Below are positions 11,311 through 20,293 of a stretch of 64,000 nt of DNA, piece after piece. Below the pieces are notes generated by a model. The model made no database searches, was not told the origin of the DNA, and worked only from the letters and a program-made list of their open reading frames with translations. The stretch's first letter is position 1; every line of letters starts with the position of its first letter. Origin of the DNA: Pseudomonas oryzagri (GTDB lineage: Bacteria > Pseudomonadota > Gammaproteobacteria > Pseudomonadales > Pseudomonadaceae); contig NZ_JAJHPU010000043.1 in assembly GCF_020831405.1 (NCBI RefSeq), forward strand, positions 372,001 to 436,000, written 5' to 3'. Made by a program: the position numbers and the translations under genes.

Positions 11311-11421
11311 CGCTCACGGACGAACGCAACCGGCAAGGAAGCCGGTAAGGGACACCGCAGGACGCGGTCCACTAGGATGGTGGCGAGGGACTAAAGAATA
11401 GGCGGGGAAACCCGCCTTTCT
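11311..11421 (+). ncRNA. rsmZ: RsmZ-family small regulatory RNA
   Basis: Six GGA motifs occur in about 75 bases, at least three exposed in hairpin loops: ACCGGC-AAGGAA-GCCGGT (about 11329-11346), ACCGC-AGGAC-GCGGT (about 11353-11367) and CCAC-TAGGATG-GTGG (about 11369-11383). A terminator ends the RNA. This architecture titrates RsmA/CsrA-family translational repressors. Position after rpoS, the GacA box and the motif pattern together identify RsmZ. The 5' end is a prediction from the -10 element. Confidence 0.92.
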
Positions 11422-11427
11422 TTATTT
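11401..11427 (+). terminator. rsmZ terminator
   Basis: The stem GGCGGG/CCCGCC with a GAAA tetraloop (11401-11416) is followed by TTTCTTTATTT. Strong intrinsic terminator. Confidence 0.93.
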
Positions 11428-11440
11428 CTGCTGCAAAAAT

Positions 11441-11573
11441 CTTCCTGCTTCCTGCTTCCTGCTTCCTGCTTCCTGCTTCCTGCTTCCTGCTTCCTGCTTC
11501 CTGCTTCCTGCTTCCTGCTTCCTGCTTCCTGCTTCCTGCTTCCTGCTTCCTGCTTCCTGCTTCCTGCTTCCTG
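11441..11573. repeat. Tandem array of 19 CTTCCTG heptamers
   Basis: 133 bases made of exactly 19 uninterrupted copies of CTTCCTG, lying between the rsmZ terminator and the 3' end of sseA. On the minus strand one frame reads SRKQEAG repeatedly (three heptamers = seven codons), but there is no plausible RBS or conserved flank. I treat it as a non-coding microsatellite. The perfect copies suggest slippage and copy-number variation between isolates. Confidence 0.97.
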
Positions 11574-11618
11574 CGCCTTCTCTCGCCGGTGCTTTGCTCC
11601 TTTCCCGCGATCGCTCTT

Positions 11619-12473
11619 TCAGGCTTCCTTCACCACCGGTCGGCTTGGATCGGTAATCCATTCGCTCCAGGAACCGGCATACAGGCGTGCCAATGGATAA
11701 CCGGCCAGGCACAGGGCGAACAGGTTGTGGCAGGCCGTCACACCCGAACCGCAATAGGCGACCAGTTGCTCCGACGAGCGATTGCCGATCACCGCGGCGA
11801 AACGCTGATGGAGGATCTCGGCCGGCAGGAAGCGGCCGTCATCGCCCAGGTTGTCGATGAAGGGCGCGCAATACGCTCCCGGAATGTGCCCGGCGACCGG
11901 GTCGATCGGTTCGACTTCGCCACGAAAGCGCGGCAGGCCGCGAGCATCCAGCAGGGTCAGTTCGGGATCGATCAGTCGGGACAGCAGCTCTTCGGCTTCG
12001 ACGACCAGTTCGGAATCGGGTTTCCCCTCGAAGTTACCCTTGGGCGGATGGGGCAGTTCCTGGCTCAGCGGCAAGCCGGCGGTCTGCCAGGCGTTCAGCC
12101 CCCCATCGAGCAGATAGACGCCCTCGCGCTTCCCCATCCACAGCAGCAGCCACCAGGCGCGTGCCGCGAAGGCTCCGGGACCGTCGTCGTAAAGCACCAC
12201 CTGGCTGTCGTTGTGCACGCCCCAGTCGCGCAGGCGCTGGATCAACTGCTCCGCGTTCGGCAGCGGATGGCGCCCGGTCTTGCCTGGCACCACCGGAGCG
12301 GACAGGTCGCGTTCGAGGTCGGCAAAGCAGGCGCCAGGCAGGTGCCCGGCCGTATAGGCGCGGCTGCCCTGGTTCGGGTCTTCCAAGGCAAAGCGACAAT
12401 CGAGAATCACCAGTCCCGGCTGACCCAGGCGCGGGGCGAGGTCTTGCGGGGTGAGGAGGCGGGCGAGTGACAT
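11619..12473 (-). CDS. sseA: 3-mercaptopyruvate/thiosulfate sulfurtransferase
   Basis: 284 residues, two rhodanese domains. Transfers sulfur from 3-mercaptopyruvate or thiosulfate to an acceptor. The active loop is CGSGVTACHNLFAL, the CGSGVTA form typical of mercaptopyruvate sulfurtransferases. The inactive N-terminal domain has VILDCRFALEDP. The start is ATG 12473 with AAGGAG eight bases upstream. The frame extends to 12566 but lacks conserved sequence. Its stop lies 45 bases from the heptamer array. Confidence 0.92.
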   Translation of the reverse strand: MSLARLLTPQDLAPRLGQPGLVILDCRFALEDPNQGSRAYTAGHLPGACFADLERDLSAPVVPGKTGRHPLPNAEQLIQRLRDWGVHNDSQVVLYDDGPGAFAARAWWLLLWMGKREGVYLLDGGLNAWQTAGLPLSQELPHPPKGNFEGKPDSELVVEAEELLSRLIDPELTLLDARGLPRFRGEVEPIDPVAGHIPGAYCAPFIDNLGDDGRFLPAEILHQRFAAVIGNRSSEQLVAYCGSGVTACHNLFALCLAGYPLARLYAGSWSEWITDPSRPVVKEA

Positions 12474-12619
12474 GGTAGGCGGCTCCTTGGGGTAGGGCGG
12501 GCCTTCCAAGCCCGCGATGGGGCACAGCTTAACCTGCGCCGGAGCCGCTGCGCAGAGCGGATTCATGGGTGAAGCGGCGGTCTGTCGCGGTATACTGCGA
12601 TTTTTCGCAGGAGATCCCC

Positions 12620-13738
12620 GTGTCCGCTATCGATATCCGTTGGATACTGGATGATGCGACTCTGGCGGCGTGCTGTCGCGAGTGGCGCACCCGGCCGTTC
12701 GTCGCCCTGGATACCGAGTTCATGCGGGTCGACACCTTCTATCCGATTGCCGCGCTCGTGCAGGTTGGCGATGGCGAAGCTGTGTGGCTGATCGATCCGC
12801 TGCGTATCCAGGATTGGGCGCCGTTCGCCGCGTTGCTGGAGGACGCGGCGGTGGTCAAGGTGTTGCACTCCTGCAGCGAAGATCTGGAGGTGTTCCGCCG
12901 CCTGACCGGCAGCCTGCCCCAGCCCCTGTTCGACAGCCAGCTGGCCGCCGGCTACCTCAACATCGGCTTTTCCATGGGCTACTCGCGCCTGGTGAAGGAG
13001 TTGCTCGGCATTGAGCTGCCGAAGGACGAGACCCGTTCCGACTGGCTGGTGCGTCCGCTCAGCGAGATGCAGGTGCGCTACGCCGCGGAGGACGTACAGC
13101 ACCTGTGCGAGGTCTACCGCGAACTGGATGGTCGGCTGAGCGCGGAGAAGCGCGCCTGGTTGCTGGAAGATGGCGCAGAACTGGTCGCCGCCCAAGGCGT
13201 CGAGGTGGACCCGCAGGACGCCTGGCGCGAGGTCAAGCTGGCCTGGCGGCTCAATCCGCAGCAACTGGCCGTGCTGCGCGCGCTATGCGCCTGGCGCGAG
13301 GAGCAGGCGCGCAGCCGCAACCTGCCGCGCAATCGCATCCTGCGCGAGCGCTCGCTGTGGCCGCTGGCGCGGACCCGCCCGCGAGATGTCGGCAGCCTGG
13401 CGGCCATCGAGGACATGCATCCGCGTACCGTGCGCCAGGATGGCGAGACCATCCTGCGCCTGATCGCCGAGGCGGCCGCCCTGCCGCCCGAGCAGTGGCC
13501 GTCGCAGCTGCCCGAACCCTTGCCGCTCGAGGTTTCGCCGCTGCTCAAGACGCTGCGCGCGGTGGGCCAGCGCGAGGCTGAGCGCCTGCAGATCGTGCCC
13601 GAGTTGATGCTGCGCAAGAAGGTGCTCGAGGCACTGCTGAAAACCGGCTATCCCGCCGGCCCCTATACCCTTCCGGATTCCTTGCGTGGCTGGCGCCGCG
13701 CGCTGATGGGCCAGGCCCTGCTCGATACCCTGGCTTGA
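12620..13738 (+). CDS. rnd: Ribonuclease D
   Basis: 372 residues. 3'-5' exoribonuclease in tRNA and stable RNA maturation. DEDDy motifs: [24 protein letters not shown] and the Tyr-containing [13 protein letters not shown], followed by HRDC domains in the C-terminal half. The start is GTG 12620 ([12 protein letters not shown]), chosen because AGGAG lies 6 bases upstream. An upstream in-frame ATG at 12569 has no RBS and would add a non-conserved leader. Followed by ycgL after 8 bases. Confidence 0.94.
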   Translation: MSAIDIRWILDDATLAACCREWRTRPFVALDTEFMRVDTFYPIAALVQVGDGEAVWLIDPLRIQDWAPFAALLEDAAVVKVLHSCSEDLEVFRRLTGSLPQPLFDSQLAAGYLNIGFSMGYSRLVKELLGIELPKDETRSDWLVRPLSEMQVRYAAEDVQHLCEVYRELDGRLSAEKRAWLLEDGAELVAAQGVEVDPQDAWREVKLAWRLNPQQLAVLRALCAWREEQARSRNLPRNRILRERSLWPLARTRPRDVGSLAAIEDMHPRTVRQDGETILRLIAEAAALPPEQWPSQLPEPLPLEVSPLLKTLRAVGQREAERLQIVPELMLRKKVLEALLKTGYPAGPYTLPDSLRGWRRALMGQALLDTLA

Positions 13739-13746
13739 GGTTGACG

Positions 13747-14040
13747 ATGAAACGTATCTGCTCCATCTACAAAAGCCCGCGCAAGCGCGAGATGTACCTG
13801 TACGTCGACAAGCGCGAAGCGCTGACGCGTGTCCCCGAAGCATTGCTGAGCGTGTTCGGTGCCCCGCAGCATGTGTTCGACATGCTGCTCACCCCCGAGC
13901 GCAAGCTGGCCCGCGAGGAAGCCGGCCAGGTGCTGGAGAACATCGAGAAGCAGGGCTTCCACCTGCAGATGCCGCCGCCGGAGGAGGAGTACATCGAGCA
14001 CCTTCCCGAGGAACTGCTACGCCGCAACGATCCGGTCTGA
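13747..14040 (+). CDS. ycgL: YcgL domain protein
   Basis: 97 residues beginning [21 protein letters not shown], the signature of the YcgL (UPF0745) family. It is usually found next to rnd, and here follows it after 8 bases with GAGG upstream of ATG 13747. Small, soluble, rich in Glu at the C-terminus. No biochemical role is established; genetic co-occurrence with rnd suggests an RNA-related or cell-cycle function. Confidence 0.92.
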   Translation: MKRICSIYKSPRKREMYLYVDKREALTRVPEALLSVFGAPQHVFDMLLTPERKLAREEAGQVLENIEKQGFHLQMPPPEEEYIEHLPEELLRRNDPV

Positions 14041-14218
14041 CGCAAAACTTCGGCAAGCCCCTGAGGGGTTGGCCAGGGGCAAGGAGCAGGGCGTCAAGAT
14101 AGGCAAGTAAGTCCGAGCGCCGCCCCGGTCTGGGCGGCGGTCCGTCGGTTTGTCGACTCCGTACTTGGCCGCATGGGGGTGTCCCGCTAGACTGCCGCAC
14201 CCCGCCCGGAGTCCCGCC

Positions 14219-14668
14219 ATGGCCGCCAAAACCGAACCCTTCTGGATCCGCAAGACCCTCGACCAGCTCGACCGCGAGGAGTGGGAGTCGCTGTGCGATG
14301 GCTGCGGCCTGTGCTGTCTGCAGAAGCTCGAAGACGAGGAGGACGGCAGCGTCTATTACACGCGTATCGCCTGCAAGCTGCTCGATCTGCAGACCTGTCG
14401 CTGCAGCAACTACGCCGAGCGCAAGCGTTATGTGCCCGACTGCATCCAGCTCACCGCGGACCAGGCCGACCAGTTCCGCTGGCTGCCACCGACCTGCGCC
14501 TACCGCCTGGTGGCCGAGCGCAAGGACCTGCTGCCCTGGCACCACTTGGTCTGCGGCGATCCGCAGGCGGTGCACGAGGCGCGTATCTCCCAGGCTGGGC
14601 GCATGCTCAGCGAATCCAGCGTCGCCGAGGACGACTGGGAAGACCATCTGATTTTTCGCGCCGGTTGA
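14219..14668 (+). CDS. ycgN: YcgN/UPF0260 cysteine-cluster protein
   Basis: 149 residues. The cysteine pattern [14 protein letters not shown], then [14 protein letters not shown] and CIQLTADQ, is the metal-binding signature of the YkgJ/YcgN CxxCxxCC superfamily, probably binding zinc or an Fe-S cluster. The start is ATG 14219. It belongs to the rnd-ycgL-ycgN gene string. A GC-rich hairpin (around 14117-14142) in the preceding gap lacks a T run. Function is unknown. Confidence 0.9.
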   Translation: MAAKTEPFWIRKTLDQLDREEWESLCDGCGLCCLQKLEDEEDGSVYYTRIACKLLDLQTCRCSNYAERKRYVPDCIQLTADQADQFRWLPPTCAYRLVAERKDLLPWHHLVCGDPQAVHEARISQAGRMLSESSVAEDDWEDHLIFRAG

Positions 14669-14718
14669 ACCTGCCGCAGCGCGCAGAATCAAACTTCCCG
14701 GCATAAGGAGATTCATTC

Positions 14719-15942
14719 ATGTTGCAAGGTTTCAAGCCCTGCTGGGCGGTGCTGCTTTGTGGCCTGGCAGCGCCCTTGGCGGCGGCGCAGCGGGTCGATC
14801 TGGACTATCAGGTGCGCTTCCTGCCGGACAGCGACCAGGCTGAGGTCAGCCTGATCCTGGAGCGCGGCGAGGCGGTCAAATACTTCGACTTCTCCTTGGG
14901 CGATGAGGGCGCCTACAGCGACTTCAAGGCCGAGGGCGACTGGCAGCAGAGCAGTCCCGAGCACGGCGTCTGGCGCCCGCAGGCCGGCAAGGCGCGGCTC
15001 AGCTACCGGGTGAAGATCAGCCATCCGCGCGACAACGGCCGTTTCGACGCGCGGATGACCCCGGATTGGGCGCTGCTGCGCGGCGACGACCTGGTGCCGG
15101 CGGCCAAGCTCAGCCTGGAAGACGGTACCGATCTGGTCAGCCGCGTGCAGTTCGAGCTGCCTGAGGGCTGGAAGGGTATCGAGACCGGCTGGCCGCGCAT
15201 CGGCAAGAACCGCTTCCGCATCGACAATCCCGAACGGCGTTTCGACCGCCCCACCGGCTGGATCCTGGCCGGCAAGCTCGGCGTGCGGCGCACCACCCTC
15301 GGCAAGACCGAAGTGGCGGTGGCCGCGCCGGTGGGCGAGGGGCTGCGCCGGATGGACATACTCACCCTGCTGACCTTCGTCTGGCCGCAGGCGCAGGCGG
15401 TGTTCCCGCGCGAGCCGGAGAAACTGCTGATCGTCGGCGCCGGCGAGCCGATGTGGCGCGGTGGGTTGTCCGCCGCCAATTCGCTGTTCATGCACAGCGA
15501 CCGGCCGCTGGTCAGCGAGAATGGCACCAGCTCGCTGGTGCACGAGCTGGTCCACGTGTTCAGCCGGATCAGCGACACCGACCGTAGCGACTGGATCAGC
15601 GAAGGGCTGGCCGAGTACTACGCCATCGAGCTGATGCGCCGTGCCGGTGGGTTGAGCGAGGAGCGCCACAAGAAGATCCGCGAGCAGCTGGTCCGCTGGA
15701 GTCGCAAGGTCACCAGCGTGCGCGGCGAACAGGCCACCGGGGCGGTGACGGCGCGGGCCGTGCTGCTGCTGCAGGATCTCGACGCCGAGATCCGCAAGGG
15801 CACGGGTGGCGAGCGCTCGCTGGACGACGTGACCCGCGGCCTGATGCGCCTGAAGAAGGCCAGCACCGACGATTTCGTGCAGATCAGCGAGAACGTCCTG
15901 GGCGGGCCATCGCAGGTGCTGGATAGCCGCCTGCTGCGCTGA
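14719..15942 (+). CDS. Secreted M1/M61-like zinc peptidase (gluzincin fold)
   Basis: 407 residues with a signal peptide (residues 1-22, cleavage after AAAA). The N-terminal half is beta-rich (residues 25-180). A gluzincin motif follows: HELVHVFSRI at about residue 275, then SEGLAEYY about 20 residues later giving the third zinc ligand Glu. This matches the M1/M61 peptidase catalytic core, acting in the periplasm or outside. Substrate unknown. AAGGAG lies ahead of ATG 14719. A strong terminator follows. Confidence 0.82.
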   Translation: MLQGFKPCWAVLLCGLAAPLAAAQRVDLDYQVRFLPDSDQAEVSLILERGEAVKYFDFSLGDEGAYSDFKAEGDWQQSSPEHGVWRPQAGKARLSYRVKISHPRDNGRFDARMTPDWALLRGDDLVPAAKLSLEDGTDLVSRVQFELPEGWKGIETGWPRIGKNRFRIDNPERRFDRPTGWILAGKLGVRRTTLGKTEVAVAAPVGEGLRRMDILTLLTFVWPQAQAVFPREPEKLLIVGAGEPMWRGGLSAANSLFMHSDRPLVSENGTSSLVHELVHVFSRISDTDRSDWISEGLAEYYAIELMRRAGGLSEERHKKIREQLVRWSRKVTSVRGEQATGAVTARAVLLLQDLDAEIRKGTGGERSLDDVTRGLMRLKKASTDDFVQISENVLGGPSQVLDSRLLR

Positions 15943-15961
15943 CCCTTCATCGGCTGGGAAG

Positions 15962-15992
15962 AGGCTCCGTGTTTCGACACGGGGCCTTTTTT
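15962..15992 (+). terminator. Terminator after the secreted peptidase gene
   Basis: Arms AGGCTCCGTGT and ACACGGGGCCT with a TTCG tetraloop, followed by TTTTT. The remaining gap to 16279 (about 290 bases) contains no gene or repeat I can support. Confidence 0.92.
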
Positions 15993-16279
15993 ATGCGCGC
16001 GCCAATCGGCTGCGATCGAGCGAAGGGTTGGCGTGGTTGAGGCGGGCGTCGTCGAAGGCGCAGGGCAATGGGGAGAGGCAGGCCAAGCTTACGACCAAGG
16101 GCAAGGCAGAGTGGCGAGTTTCGATATTTTCGCCGGCTTCCGGTTGGTGGCGTCGTAGTCCGGGCCCCGCGTTCCGGTCGAGCGAGCATTTGTCATCTGG
16201 CTGCCATCCAGCCTTCATCGGTCGGTCATCGAATTGCGGCAACGTGCCAGCCCATCATAAAACGCCAACAGGAGTTGCC

Positions 16280-16816
16280 ATGTCCCTTCTCAAGCCGCTG
16301 TCCTTCGCCGTGCTGGCCGCGACCCTCACCGCCTGCGCCGCGCCGATGCAGGCAGCCAAGCAGGAGCCGCTGAACAACGAGGACTGGTATCAGGTGCGCA
16401 CCGATACCCAGGTCTTCGTCTTCGATGACTACCAGGTGTTCAAGGACTTCCTGGCCACCGGCAAGGCGCCGGTCCTGCGCACGCTGGAGGAGAAGGACCC
16501 GGCCGGCCAGGAGCTGATCCTCGCCCTGCGCGCCGAGGACGAAGGCAAGGCGCTGGAGAAGATTTCCGCCTACCGTTTCCTCAAGGTTGCCCAGCCGCCG
16601 GCCGACCCCTTCTACGGCGAGGTGCGCAAGGACGGGAAGATCTTCGTGTTCAAGCGCTACGGCGACATGCAGGACGCCATCAAGCTGGGCGAGCCGATCT
16701 TCCGCTACACCGATATCGGCGGCGGCCCGGACGGCAAGACGGTGATCTACGGTCTGCAGAAGGAAGAAGGCCGTCCGGAGGCGACCATCAAGCAGTTCAA
16801 GACCAAGCACATGTAA
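16280..16816 (+). CDS. Conserved outer-membrane-type lipoprotein of unknown function
   Basis: 178 residues. Lipoprotein signal peptide with lipobox LTAC (Cys18). The mature protein is polar, with two similar halves: QVFVFDDYQVFKDFLATG and KIFVFKRYGDMQDAIKLG both read as an I/V-F-V-F-x-x-Y pattern, suggesting an internal duplication. I do not recognise a named domain. AGGAG lies upstream of ATG 16280. Convergent with ptrB. Confidence 0.85.
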   Translation: MSLLKPLSFAVLAATLTACAAPMQAAKQEPLNNEDWYQVRTDTQVFVFDDYQVFKDFLATGKAPVLRTLEEKDPAGQELILALRAEDEGKALEKISAYRFLKVAQPPADPFYGEVRKDGKIFVFKRYGDMQDAIKLGEPIFRYTDIGGGPDGKTVIYGLQKEEGRPEATIKQFKTKHM

Positions 16817-16863
16817 GACGGCTGGCCGCGTCGGGGGCGCCATGCTCCCCCGCGCGGCGCGGT

Positions 16864-18903
16864 TCAGACCAGCCCCAGTACCTTGAGCAGGAAGGCGTAC
16901 TCCAGCGCCGCGTCCTTGAGCGCCTGGTAGCGCCCGCTCATGCCGCCGTGGCCGGCGGCGAACTCGGTCTTCAGCAGCAGCGGGCGCTCGTCGATCTTGC
17001 TCGCGCGCAGCTTGGCCACCCACTTGGCCGCCTCCCAGTACTGCACCCGACTGTCGTGGTAGCCGGCTACTGCGAGGATCGCCGGATAGGCTTGGGCGGT
17101 GACGTTCTCGTAGGGCGCGTAGGCCCTGATCCGCGCGTATACCTCGGGCTCGCCGGGATCGCCCCACTCGTCGTACTCGGTCACCGTCAGCGGCAGCTCG
17201 GGATTCTGCATGGTGTTGAGGATGTCGACGAAGGGCACCTCGGCGATGGCGGCGGCGAACAATTCCGGCCGCTGGTTGAGCACCGCGCCGATCAGCAGGC
17301 CGCCGGCGCTGCCGCCACTGATCGCCAACTGCGCCGAGCTGGTGTAGCCGTCGGCAAGCAGTTTTTCCGCGCAGGCGATGAAGTCGCCGAAGGTGTTCTG
17401 CTTGTGCTCCAGCTTGCCGGCCAGGTACCAGGCCTCGCCCAGCTCGCCGCCGCCGCGCACGTGGGCGATGGCGAACAGGAAACCGCGCTCCAGCAGGCTC
17501 AGGCGGGCGTGGGAGAACCAGGGGTCGAGGCTCTCGCCATAGGCGCCGTAGCCGTACAGATACAGCGGCGCGGGACACTGCGACTGCAGGACGTCGCGGC
17601 GGCCGACCAGGCTGATCGGCACCAGGGTGCCGTCGGCGGCGCGGGCCCACACACGGCGACTCTCGTAGGCGTCGGCGTCAAACGGGCCTTCCACCGGAGT
17701 CTGCTTGAGCACCGACTGTGCACCGCTGGCCAGCTCCAGCTGGCGGATCTGCGCCGGGCGGTTGAGCGCCTCGTAGCGCAGGCGGATCACCGGGCTGTCG
17801 AACTCCAGATGGTCGTAGACGTGCAGGCTGTAGGCGGCGTCCGGCAGCTGCACGCGATAGGGCGCGCCGCCGGCGGGCAGCACCTCGATCACCGGCAGGC
17901 CGTTGTCGCGCAGACCGAGGGTGATGGCGCCGGCGTTCAGACTGACTTCTTCCAGCATCAGTTCGCTGCGGTGGGACACCAGTTCCTGCCAGTGGGTGCG
18001 GGTCGGTGCTGTCTCTTCCGCTTGGTACAGAGCAAAGTTGATCCCCGCCTGGTTGCTGCGGATCACCCAGCACCAGCGGCCCTCCACCTGGCCGTGGTCG
18101 GGGTAGTACTCGTGGCCTTCCTCACGCGGTGCCAGGCACTGGAATGCGTCGTCGGGCCGCTCGGCATCCAGTACCCAGGCCTCGCTGGTCGTCTTGCTGG
18201 CCAGCAGCAGGATCAACTGGCGTTCGGAGCTTGCGCGGTGGCAGCCGAGGAAGAAGCGCCCGTCGCGCTCCTCGAACACCAGCGTGGCGCCGTCCTCGCC
18301 GAGACGGTGGCGATACAGCTTGTGCGGGCGGTGGGTGTCGTCCAGCTCGCCGAAGAACAGCGTGCGGCTGTCGTTGGCCCAGGTCATGCTGCCGTCGCAG
18401 TCGGCGAAGGGCAGGGCACTGACCGCGCCGCTCTGCAGGTCCTTGACGTACAGCTGGTAGACCTCGTCGCCCTGGGTGTCCAGGCTGTAGGCCAGGCGGC
18501 TGTGGTCGGGGCTGATGCTGAAGGCGCCGAGCGCCAGGTAGCCGTCGCCGGCCAGGGCGTTGGGATCGAGCAGCAACTGCTCGGCGGCTGCGTCGATGCT
18601 CAGCGAGCCGTCGGCCGGGCGCGGGCAGCGATAGTGACGCGGGTATTCCTCGCCGGCGGTGGTGCGTTGGTAGTACAGCCAGGGGCCCCAGGGCGAGGGC
18701 AGGGACAGGTCGGTCTCACGGATGCGCGCGCGGATCTCCTCGAACAGCTGCTCGCGCAGCTGCGCCTGGTCGGCGAGCTGCGCCTCCAGCCAGGCGTTCT
18801 CGGCGTGCAGGTAGTCGAGCACTTCGGCGCTGTCGCGCTGCTCCAGCCAGGCGTAGGGATCGGCGCCGTCCTGGCGGCGGGCGATGGGCGGGGTGGTGGA
18901 CAT
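16864..18903 (-). CDS. ptrB: Oligopeptidase B (S9A serine peptidase)
   Basis: 679 residues, the expected length. Cleaves short peptides after Arg/Lys. An N-terminal seven-bladed propeller (about 70-400) gates a C-terminal alpha/beta hydrolase with the nucleophile in ISGGSAGGLLIG, the Asp in YHDSRVQYWEAAKW and the His in AGHGGMSGRY. The start is ATG 18903 (MSTTPPIARRQDG). The longer frame to 18975 runs into the divergent gene's promoter. Cytosolic; no signal peptide. Confidence 0.95.
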   Translation of the reverse strand: MSTTPPIARRQDGADPYAWLEQRDSAEVLDYLHAENAWLEAQLADQAQLREQLFEEIRARIRETDLSLPSPWGPWLYYQRTTAGEEYPRHYRCPRPADGSLSIDAAAEQLLLDPNALAGDGYLALGAFSISPDHSRLAYSLDTQGDEVYQLYVKDLQSGAVSALPFADCDGSMTWANDSRTLFFGELDDTHRPHKLYRHRLGEDGATLVFEERDGRFFLGCHRASSERQLILLLASKTTSEAWVLDAERPDDAFQCLAPREEGHEYYPDHGQVEGRWCWVIRSNQAGINFALYQAEETAPTRTHWQELVSHRSELMLEEVSLNAGAITLGLRDNGLPVIEVLPAGGAPYRVQLPDAAYSLHVYDHLEFDSPVIRLRYEALNRPAQIRQLELASGAQSVLKQTPVEGPFDADAYESRRVWARAADGTLVPISLVGRRDVLQSQCPAPLYLYGYGAYGESLDPWFSHARLSLLERGFLFAIAHVRGGGELGEAWYLAGKLEHKQNTFGDFIACAEKLLADGYTSSAQLAISGGSAGGLLIGAVLNQRPELFAAAIAEVPFVDILNTMQNPELPLTVTEYDEWGDPGEPEVYARIRAYAPYENVTAQAYPAILAVAGYHDSRVQYWEAAKWVAKLRASKIDERPLLLKTEFAAGHGGMSGRYQALKDAALEYAFLLKVLGLV

Positions 18904-18977
18904 CGGTTGACCTTGCGCGCGGCTGCGGGGAAAAGCCGCTATCATAAGCGCCCTGATTCCGCCGCTGCCATGCACCG

Positions 18978-19412
18978 ATGACTGAACAAGACTATCTCCT
19001 CGCCTGGGCCGTCTACGCCGTTGCCGCCCTCGGTTGCCTGCTGGTCGGCTGGCATATCACCGGCTGGCTGTGGCGCTGGCTGCGCGAGCCGTTGCGGGTG
19101 GTGATCGGCGTGCTGCTGTTCACCCCGACCCTGGTCGAGCCGGCCCGCGAGCTGTATGCCCCGGCCATCGCCATTGCCGCCCTCGATGTGCTGTTCAAGG
19201 TCGGCAGCAACGTGTGGCGCGCCGCCACCGACCTGGCCACCGTCGGCATGGTCGCCATCGCCCTCTATCTGGTCTTCGCTGCCCTGCGCTGGCCATTGCA
19301 GCGCTGGCTCCGGCAGCGCCATGTGGCCGCCGCTGCCGAGCGCGAGCCGACCATGAGCGAGCTGCTCGAGGGCCGCGCGCGCAGCGACGGGCGCATCGAG
19401 CCGCGGGCCTGA
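18978..19412 (+). CDS. Small inner-membrane protein of unknown function
   Basis: 144 residues with about three hydrophobic segments: residues 9-33, 38-60 and 85-108. The C-terminus is charged and cytoplasmic in character (EREPTMSELLEGRARSDGRIEPR). Divergent from ptrB and 28 bases upstream of the amidotransferase gene, so probably co-transcribed with the latter. No domain recognised. Confidence 0.8.
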   Translation: MTEQDYLLAWAVYAVAALGCLLVGWHITGWLWRWLREPLRVVIGVLLFTPTLVEPARELYAPAIAIAALDVLFKVGSNVWRAATDLATVGMVAIALYLVFAALRWPLQRWLRQRHVAAAAEREPTMSELLEGRARSDGRIEPRA

Positions 19413-19440
19413 GCCCGCTTACCGTCAGGAGACTCTCGCC

Positions 19441-20220
19441 ATGTGCGAACTGCTGGGCATGAGCGCCAACGTTCCCACCGACATCGTCTTCAGTTTCACG
19501 GGGCTGATGCAGCGCGGCGGGCGCACCGGGCCGCACCGTGACGGCTGGGGCATCGGCTTCTACGAAGGCCGCGGCCTGCGCCTGTTCCAGGACCCGCAGG
19601 CGAGCAGCGAGTCCGAAGTCGCGCGCCTGGTGCAGCGCTATCCGATCAAGAGCGAGGTGGTGATCGGCCACATCCGCCAGGCCAACGTCGGCCGGGTCGG
19701 TCTGGCCAACACCCACCCGTTCGTGCGTGAGCTGTGGGGACGCAACTGGTGCTTCGCCCACAATGGCCAGCTCGCCGGCTTGGCGCCGCCCACGGGCTTC
19801 TACCGCCCGGTGGGCGACACCGATAGCGAGACGGCCTTCTGCGACCTGCTCAACCGGGTGCGCCTGGCCTTCCCGGAGCCGGTGGAGGTCGAGCAATTGC
19901 TGCCGGTCCTGGTGGCGGCGTGCCGCGAATACCGCACGCTCGGCGTATTCAACGCGCTGCTCAGCGATGGCGACTGGTTGTTCAGCTTCTGCTCCACCAA
20001 GCTGGCGCACATCACCCGTCGCGCGCCTTTCGGTCCGGCCCAGCTCAAGGACGCCGACGTGGTGGTGGATTTCCAGGCGGAAACCACGCCGGACGACGTG
20101 GTGACGGTGATCGCCACCGAGCCGCTCACCGCCAACGAGAACTGGAGCCGCTACCAGCCGGGGCAGTGGCTGCTGTGGCGCAGTGGCGAGTTGCTGGCCT
20201 GCGGTCAATTGACTGGCTGA
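19441..20220 (+). CDS. Class II glutamine amidotransferase (YafJ family)
   Basis: 259 residues. The N-terminal nucleophile is Cys2 (MCELLGMSANVP), exposed after Met removal. The Ntn-hydrolase motifs GRTGPHRDGWGIGFYEG and VIGHIRQANVG, with THPF and FAHNGQLAG, follow class II glutaminases. It releases ammonia from glutamine; the acceptor reaction is unknown. GGAG precedes ATG 19441. Confidence 0.92.
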   Translation: MCELLGMSANVPTDIVFSFTGLMQRGGRTGPHRDGWGIGFYEGRGLRLFQDPQASSESEVARLVQRYPIKSEVVIGHIRQANVGRVGLANTHPFVRELWGRNWCFAHNGQLAGLAPPTGFYRPVGDTDSETAFCDLLNRVRLAFPEPVEVEQLLPVLVAACREYRTLGVFNALLSDGDWLFSFCSTKLAHITRRAPFGPAQLKDADVVVDFQAETTPDDVVTVIATEPLTANENWSRYQPGQWLLWRSGELLACGQLTG

Positions 20221-20247
20221 GCTCCAGGACTGCGAATTGCAGGCATA

Positions 20248-20277
20248 AAAAAACCCGGCTCGAGAGCCGGGTTTTTT
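20248..20277. terminator. Bidirectional terminator
   Basis: Perfect 14-bp arms AAAAAACCCGGCTC and GAGCCGGGTTTTTT with a 2-base GA centre, placed between convergent genes. Both strands end in a T6 run, so it serves the amidotransferase gene and the cold-shock gene. Confidence 0.95.
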
Positions 20278-20293
20278 ACATACAGATCAGCGA

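Noticed and set aside
11441-11573. Tandem array considered as a CRISPR
   Set aside because: The unit is 7 bp with no spacers and no cas genes nearby.
11422-11754. Minus-strand frame with SRKQEAG repeats
   Set aside because: Produced by the heptamer array read in a frame where 21 bases repeat; no RBS and the flanks overlap sseA out of frame.
15991-16242. 83-codon minus-strand frame in the gap before the lipoprotein gene
   Set aside because: Starts and ends in non-conserved sequence next to a terminator, with no RBS; nothing supports translation.
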